Assembly: GCA_016932595.1 (NCBI GenBank)
Contig: JAFGCP010000309.1
Location: forward strand, 1 to 39,555
Length of the DNA: 39,555 nucleotides
Direction of reading: 5' to 3'
Origin: Deltaproteobacteria bacterium
GTDB taxonomy: Bacteria; Desulfobacterota; WTBG01; CAIYCZ01; CAIRTM01
The position numbers were made by a program, and so were the translations under genes. The notes below the pieces were generated by a model that saw only the letters and a program-made list of their open reading frames with translations, was not told where the DNA came from and did no database searches. Below are positions 35,209 through 39,555 of the stretch, piece after piece (the first letter of the stretch is position 1; every line of letters begins with the position of its first letter).

Positions 35209-35456
35209 AGGTTTTCTTTGTGATCTGGTATTTGCGCTTCGCTGTCACCTGGGGGAGTTTTTTTTGCCGGGGGAGGGGGTTCTTCCCGGGTCAGCGCATC
35301 AAGATCAAAATTCTGTTTAATGTCGTCTGTGGCATGCTTGAATTCACGAAAGGCTTTGCCCAGCGATTTTGCCAGATCAGGCAGCTTGCGGGGCCCGATA
35401 ATAAGCAGAGCAACAACCAGAATAATAATAATTTCCTGAAATCCCAAGCCGAACAT
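35205..35456 (-). CDS. tatA: Twin-arginine translocase subunit TatA/TatB family
   Basis: MFGLGFQEIIIILVVALLIIGPRKLPDLAKSLGKAFREFK; overlaps tatC. Confidence 0.93.
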   Translation of the reverse strand: MFGLGFQEIIIILVVALLIIGPRKLPDLAKSLGKAFREFKHATDDIKQNFDLDALTREEPPPPAKKTPPGDSEAQIPDHKENL

Positions 35457-35570
35457 GGTAATATAGCCCGTTTTTGTAGCGGAATTATATAATCTTTTTG
35501 TTGTTTGTAGCCGCTTTTTACAGTATTGTCAACCTAACATCCGGAATAAATAGTAGTACGGAGAAAAGCC

Positions 35571-36635
35571 ATGGGAAGAACGGTTGTTTTGAAGGACACA
35601 TGCTTTCTGGGCCATGTAACCCAGCATGGCCATCCGGAAAGTCCCGAGCGTCTGGAGGCAATTTATGCCATGCTTCAGAATGCTGATATGGCAGGATGTG
35701 TCGAAGAGATTTCCCCGCGCCGGGCGGCAAAAGCCGAGATTGCTCTGAATCACTCACCGGCCTATATTGATCGTATTGCCGCCACGGCAGGCAGGCCTCC
35801 CCTGAGCCTTGATCCCGATACCGGCACGTCTGAAGGTTCCTGGAATGCAGCTGCACATGCTGTGGGCGCGGTGCTGGACGGTATAGACAGGATACTTTCA
35901 GGGGCGGCTGATAATGCTTTTGCCCTGGTTCGGCCTCCGGGGCATCATGCCGAATACAGCCAAGCAATGGGCTTTTGCCTGTTTAATAATATAGCTATCG
36001 GTGCCCGCTATTTGCTTGAGAAGCACAACATGCAGCGGGTTCTGATTTTTGACTGGGATATTCATCACGGCAATGGAACGCAGCACTCTTTTTATGCCAA
36101 CCCTCAGGTACTGTATGTGTCAACTCACCAGTATCCCTACTATCCGGGAACGGGTGCTTTTGAAGAGACGGGGGACAATGCGGGCAGGGGGTTTACCGTC
36201 AATGTTCCTCTGTCGGGGGGGCAGGGCGACAGTGATTATGCCTGCATTTTACGTGAGATACTTGTGCCCCTTGCCCTTGAATACCAGCCCGAATTCGTGC
36301 TGGTGTCGGCAGGTTTCGACATTTACCAGCATGACCCGCTCGGCACTATGGAGGTAACCCCGCAGGGTTTTTATGCCATGACAGACATTATCAGAGAACT
36401 GGCCGATACGGTCTGCGGCGGCAGGCTGCTGCTTGTTCTTGAGGGCGGCTATCATGTGCTGGGCATAGCAGAAGCAGTGAAGCAGACCCTGCGTGCATTG
36501 AGCAGCACCTGCGGTTCACCGGTCAAAAAACCTGTCTGTTCGGGGGAGGATGCCCGGATTCTGCCTGCAACCCGTGCGAGCATGGATAAAGTAAAAAAAC
36601 TGCATTCGGCTGCCTGGAAGGTTTTTCGTCAGTGA
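35571..36635 (+). CDS. Histone deacetylase superfamily (AcuC/acetylpolyamine amidohydrolase-like) protein
   Basis: HPESPERLEAIYAML...VRPPGHHAEYSQAMGFCLFNNIAIGARYL...VLIFDWDIHHGNGTQHSFY...VLVSAGFDIYQHDPLG...LVLEGGYH. Confidence 0.95.
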   Translation: MGRTVVLKDTCFLGHVTQHGHPESPERLEAIYAMLQNADMAGCVEEISPRRAAKAEIALNHSPAYIDRIAATAGRPPLSLDPDTGTSEGSWNAAAHAVGAVLDGIDRILSGAADNAFALVRPPGHHAEYSQAMGFCLFNNIAIGARYLLEKHNMQRVLIFDWDIHHGNGTQHSFYANPQVLYVSTHQYPYYPGTGAFEETGDNAGRGFTVNVPLSGGQGDSDYACILREILVPLALEYQPEFVLVSAGFDIYQHDPLGTMEVTPQGFYAMTDIIRELADTVCGGRLLLVLEGGYHVLGIAEAVKQTLRALSSTCGSPVKKPVCSGEDARILPATRASMDKVKKLHSAAWKVFRQ

Positions 36636-36913
36636 AAAATGTTTGAACAAAAAGTCGTTTTTGTATCAGATGGAGCCCGAAACAAATTGTTCCGTCCCGT
36701 AAAATAAAACACTAAAAACAAATGGTTGCTATGAAATTTCAAGCTGCTGGCAAAGGTAAAAAATCCATGTTTCAGGGTTTTATGACAGCCCTTTACTGCA
36801 AAGCTTTTTTATGCTTATGGCAGGCTGATTTATCTAAGAAACAGCTTGACTTTTAGCATATAACCTTTTAACTTAACTGGCAAAATATTAATTTTAATCG
36901 CTTGAGGTTATGG

Positions 36914-37141
36914 ATGGATACTCTGAATGCATTTGATACGCTTGCGCAGAAGGTGGAACTGATTATTGAAAAGTATGAAACAGTTGTAAAAGAAAAAGAG
37001 GCAATTGAGAAGCAGATAGCCGAGCGAGCGCAGGACCGCGACCAGATGATCAAAAAGATCGATGAGTTTACCAGTGAGCGCGGTGCAGTCAGTCAGCGTA
37101 TAGACGCACTGCTGGCTAAAATCGAGGAGCTCGGCATATAA
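36914..37141 (+). CDS. Small coiled-coil protein, ZapB-like, upstream of zapA
   Basis: MDTLNAFDTLAQKVELIIEKYETVVKEKEAIEKQIAERAQDRDQMIKKIDEFTSERGAVSQRIDALLAKIEELGI; ATG at 36914 preferred to TTG at 36902. Confidence 0.75.
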   Translation: MDTLNAFDTLAQKVELIIEKYETVVKEKEAIEKQIAERAQDRDQMIKKIDEFTSERGAVSQRIDALLAKIEELGI

Positions 37142-37158
37142 CAACAAGGCAGGCCTGG

Positions 37159-37437
37159 ATGGGGGAAAGTTTTCAAATAACGGTAATGGGGCAGACCTAT
37201 CTGCTCAAGGGCACGCATGACGCAGCGTATGTGGCGCGCGTCGAAAATTTCCTCAATGAACAGATCGAACAGGCCCGCAAAACAGGGGCAACGGCCGATA
37301 CGTTCAACCTTATGGTTCTGGTTGCTTTAAATCTTGCGGACGACTGCATTAAAAAAGATGATGCACTGAAAAAGCTGGCCGGAAGTATCGAGGCGGATTC
37401 CGAGCGGCTTGTAAAACTGATTGATTCGCGCTTGTGA
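37159..37437 (+). CDS. zapA: Cell division protein ZapA
   Basis: ESFQITVMGQTYLLKGTHDAAYVARVENFLNEQIEQAR...NLMVLVALNLADD. Confidence 0.9.
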   Translation: MGESFQITVMGQTYLLKGTHDAAYVARVENFLNEQIEQARKTGATADTFNLMVLVALNLADDCIKKDDALKKLAGSIEADSERLVKLIDSRL

Positions 37438-37933
37438 ATTATGTATACTCGTTTTTACCTATAAGGTTAAATTACATATTTTACATAAAATTTTTCTTGG
37501 AGGGATTTGGTTTTTTACTAGAGGGCTTTGAAAAGTCCTTATGTATAGATTGTCAGACAGAACGGTGAATGAAAGCATAGCGGAGCAAAAGAAGCTAGAA
37601 AAAGGTTGCTACGGCCTTTAAACATTTATACAGAGTAACCACATGGCATATACTGTTTTTTCATTGCATGCCTGTTCATTCAGTGGGATGTGTTTGTAAC
37701 TGCTGTCATACATCCGCATACTGTTTTAGTGTAGAAAAATTTCTGTTGCCCGCCTTTCGTTTCGTTCACTGATCTGCAAAGCCCGAGAATTTTTTCAATG
37801 CCTGTGCTGCTCAGAAGCCTCACGCTGATGAATGCAGGAGTGATGGATGTATCGGTATGCCCGTATCGATAAAACGGCCGCCGCAGAGCATGGCGGCTGT
37901 ACTATATAATAATCAGATAAAGGAGGAACAACT

Positions 37934-39496
37934 TTGGACCCGATATACATAGCGCTGGCTGGTATCTCCGGTGTCGTAGCCGGAATTGTAGCAGGATTTT
38001 TTCTTAGAAAAAAAATTATTGAAAATAAAATATCTTCCGCTGAAGAGACGGTCGGCAAGCTTATAAATGAAGCGAAAAAAGAAGCTGATACGATAGTGAA
38101 GGAGGCCCGGCTTCAGGCCAAGGAAGAGCTGTACCGCACAAAGGCCGAGTTTGAAAAGGAGTCGCGCAACAAGAAGTTTGAAATGCAAAAGCAGGAAAAG
38201 CGGCTCGCGCAGAGGGAGGAAAACCTCGAAAAAAAGGTCGGCCTGGTCGATCAGAAGGAAATTACCATTGCAAAGCGCGAAAAGACCCTTGCGGCGCAGG
38301 AAAAGGCCGTGAAGGAGATGGAGGACCAGTACACGCAGTCCCTTGAGGAGCAGAAGCGAAAGCTTGAGCGCATATCGGGCATGACCTCAGAGGAGGCAAA
38401 AAAACTTCTGATGCAGAACCTTGAAAATGAGGCCAAGCATGATTCTGCGCGAACCATACGCAGGATCGAGGAGGAAACCAAGGAGAATGCCGATAAGATT
38501 GCCCGCAATATCATTGCCATAGCCATACAGCGCTACAGCGCCGATTATGTCGCAGAGAAGACCGTATCCGTGGTGGCCCTTCCCAATGATGAGATGAAGG
38601 GGCGCATTATCGGCCGCGAAGGCCGCAACATCCGAGCCATTGAGCAGATTACCGGCGTTGACCTGATCATCGACGATACGCCTGAAACAATACTGATATC
38701 CTCCTTTGACCCGATTCGGCGGGAGGTTGCGCGCATCGCTCTGGAGAAGCTGATTACCGATGGCCGCATTCACCCCTCGCGGATCGAGGAGATTGTCGAG
38801 AAGGTCAGGGGTGAGGTTGACAACACCATTCGGGAAGCCGGAGAGCAGGTGACCTTTGATGTGGGCATTCAGAAAATAAATCCCGAGCTTCTGCGCCTGC
38901 TGGGGCGTTTGAAATTCCGCACCAGCTATGATCAGAATGTGCTCCAGCACTCTCTGGAGGTCTCCTACCTGTGCGGCATGATGGCATCCGAGCTGGGCAT
39001 CAATGTCAAGTCCGCCAAGCGCGCAGGACTTCTGCATGATATCGGCAAAGCCGTTGATCATGAAGTGGAAGGGTCCCATGCCCTGATCGGCGCCGACCTG
39101 GCAAAGAAGCATGGCGAGGCGGAAGAGATTATTCACGCCATTGCGGCCCATCATGACGATGTCAAGGCACAGACCGTGCTTGCGGTGCTTGTGCAGGCTG
39201 CGGATGCCCTGTCCGCAGCCAGGCCGGGGGCGCGGCGCGAAATGCTGATGACCTATGTCAAGCATCTGCGTGACCTTGAGGATATTGCCAATGCCTTTAA
39301 GGGTGTCAGCAAGTCCTATGCCGTCCAGGCGGGCCGCGAAATACGCGTCATGGTGGAAAGCGGCGACATAAACGATGATGGCGCGGTGGTGCTTTCAAAG
39401 GACCTTGCCAAGAAGATAGAGGAGTCCCTCACCTATCCCGGGCAGATAAAGGTGACCGTCATACGTGAAACACGCGCAATAGATTACGCAAAGTAG
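37934..39496 (+). CDS. rny: Ribonuclease Y (TTG start with AAAGGAGGA SD)
   Basis: N-terminal TM, coiled-coil, [53 protein letters not shown] domain [21 protein letters not shown]. Confidence 0.98.
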   Translation: MDPIYIALAGISGVVAGIVAGFFLRKKIIENKISSAEETVGKLINEAKKEADTIVKEARLQAKEELYRTKAEFEKESRNKKFEMQKQEKRLAQREENLEKKVGLVDQKEITIAKREKTLAAQEKAVKEMEDQYTQSLEEQKRKLERISGMTSEEAKKLLMQNLENEAKHDSARTIRRIEEETKENADKIARNIIAIAIQRYSADYVAEKTVSVVALPNDEMKGRIIGREGRNIRAIEQITGVDLIIDDTPETILISSFDPIRREVARIALEKLITDGRIHPSRIEEIVEKVRGEVDNTIREAGEQVTFDVGIQKINPELLRLLGRLKFRTSYDQNVLQHSLEVSYLCGMMASELGINVKSAKRAGLLHDIGKAVDHEVEGSHALIGADLAKKHGEAEEIIHAIAAHHDDVKAQTVLAVLVQAADALSAARPGARREMLMTYVKHLRDLEDIANAFKGVSKSYAVQAGREIRVMVESGDINDDGAVVLSKDLAKKIEESLTYPGQIKVTVIRETRAIDYAK

Positions 39497-39555
39497 TGGT
39501 TTTACCCGTATAGGAGCGTTTGCATAGGGTATACTCAGGTGGACGCAGCCCAGCC

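Noticed and set aside
38387-39265. 292-aa minus-strand ORF
   Set aside because: Fully antisense to rny; a shadow ORF from third-position GC bias, no domain.

Overview
39.6 kb bacterial chromosomal window, Deltaproteobacteria-like in gene content (my inference; no taxonomic test was run). Most of it is core genome. Identified: tRNA-Glu, pth, rplY, prs, ispE, dnaK, the rplU-rpsF-rpsR-rplI-dnaB run, an NtrC-family regulator, a sigma-70-family factor, panE, the rpmH-rnpA-yidD-yidC-jag-(DUF4388)-mnmE cluster, an NtrY-like kinase, a U32 gene pair with a DnaJ, tatAC, an HDAC-family hydrolase, a small coiled-coil gene, zapA and rny. rpmH is absent from the ORF track because it starts with TTG. Four things stand out: (1) an NtrY-like kinase overlapping a single 720-aa ORF that fuses a receiver, a degenerate sigma54-AAA+ domain and a Fis-type HTH to a complete-looking LpxC deacetylase, which suggests two-component control of the committed step of lipid A synthesis; (2) a four-gene redox operon (PorD-like, PorB-like, NuoE-like, NuoF-like) with no alpha or gamma oxidoreductase subunit, whose beta subunit appears to lack the thiamine-pyrophosphate GDG segment; (3) a UbiU/UbiV-like U32 Fe-S protein pair in a tightly overlapping operon with a histidine phosphatase and DnaJ; (4) a ~156-bp palindromic, MITE-like intergenic repeat. 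All calls come from reading the sequence and from remembered family motifs; no database search was run.
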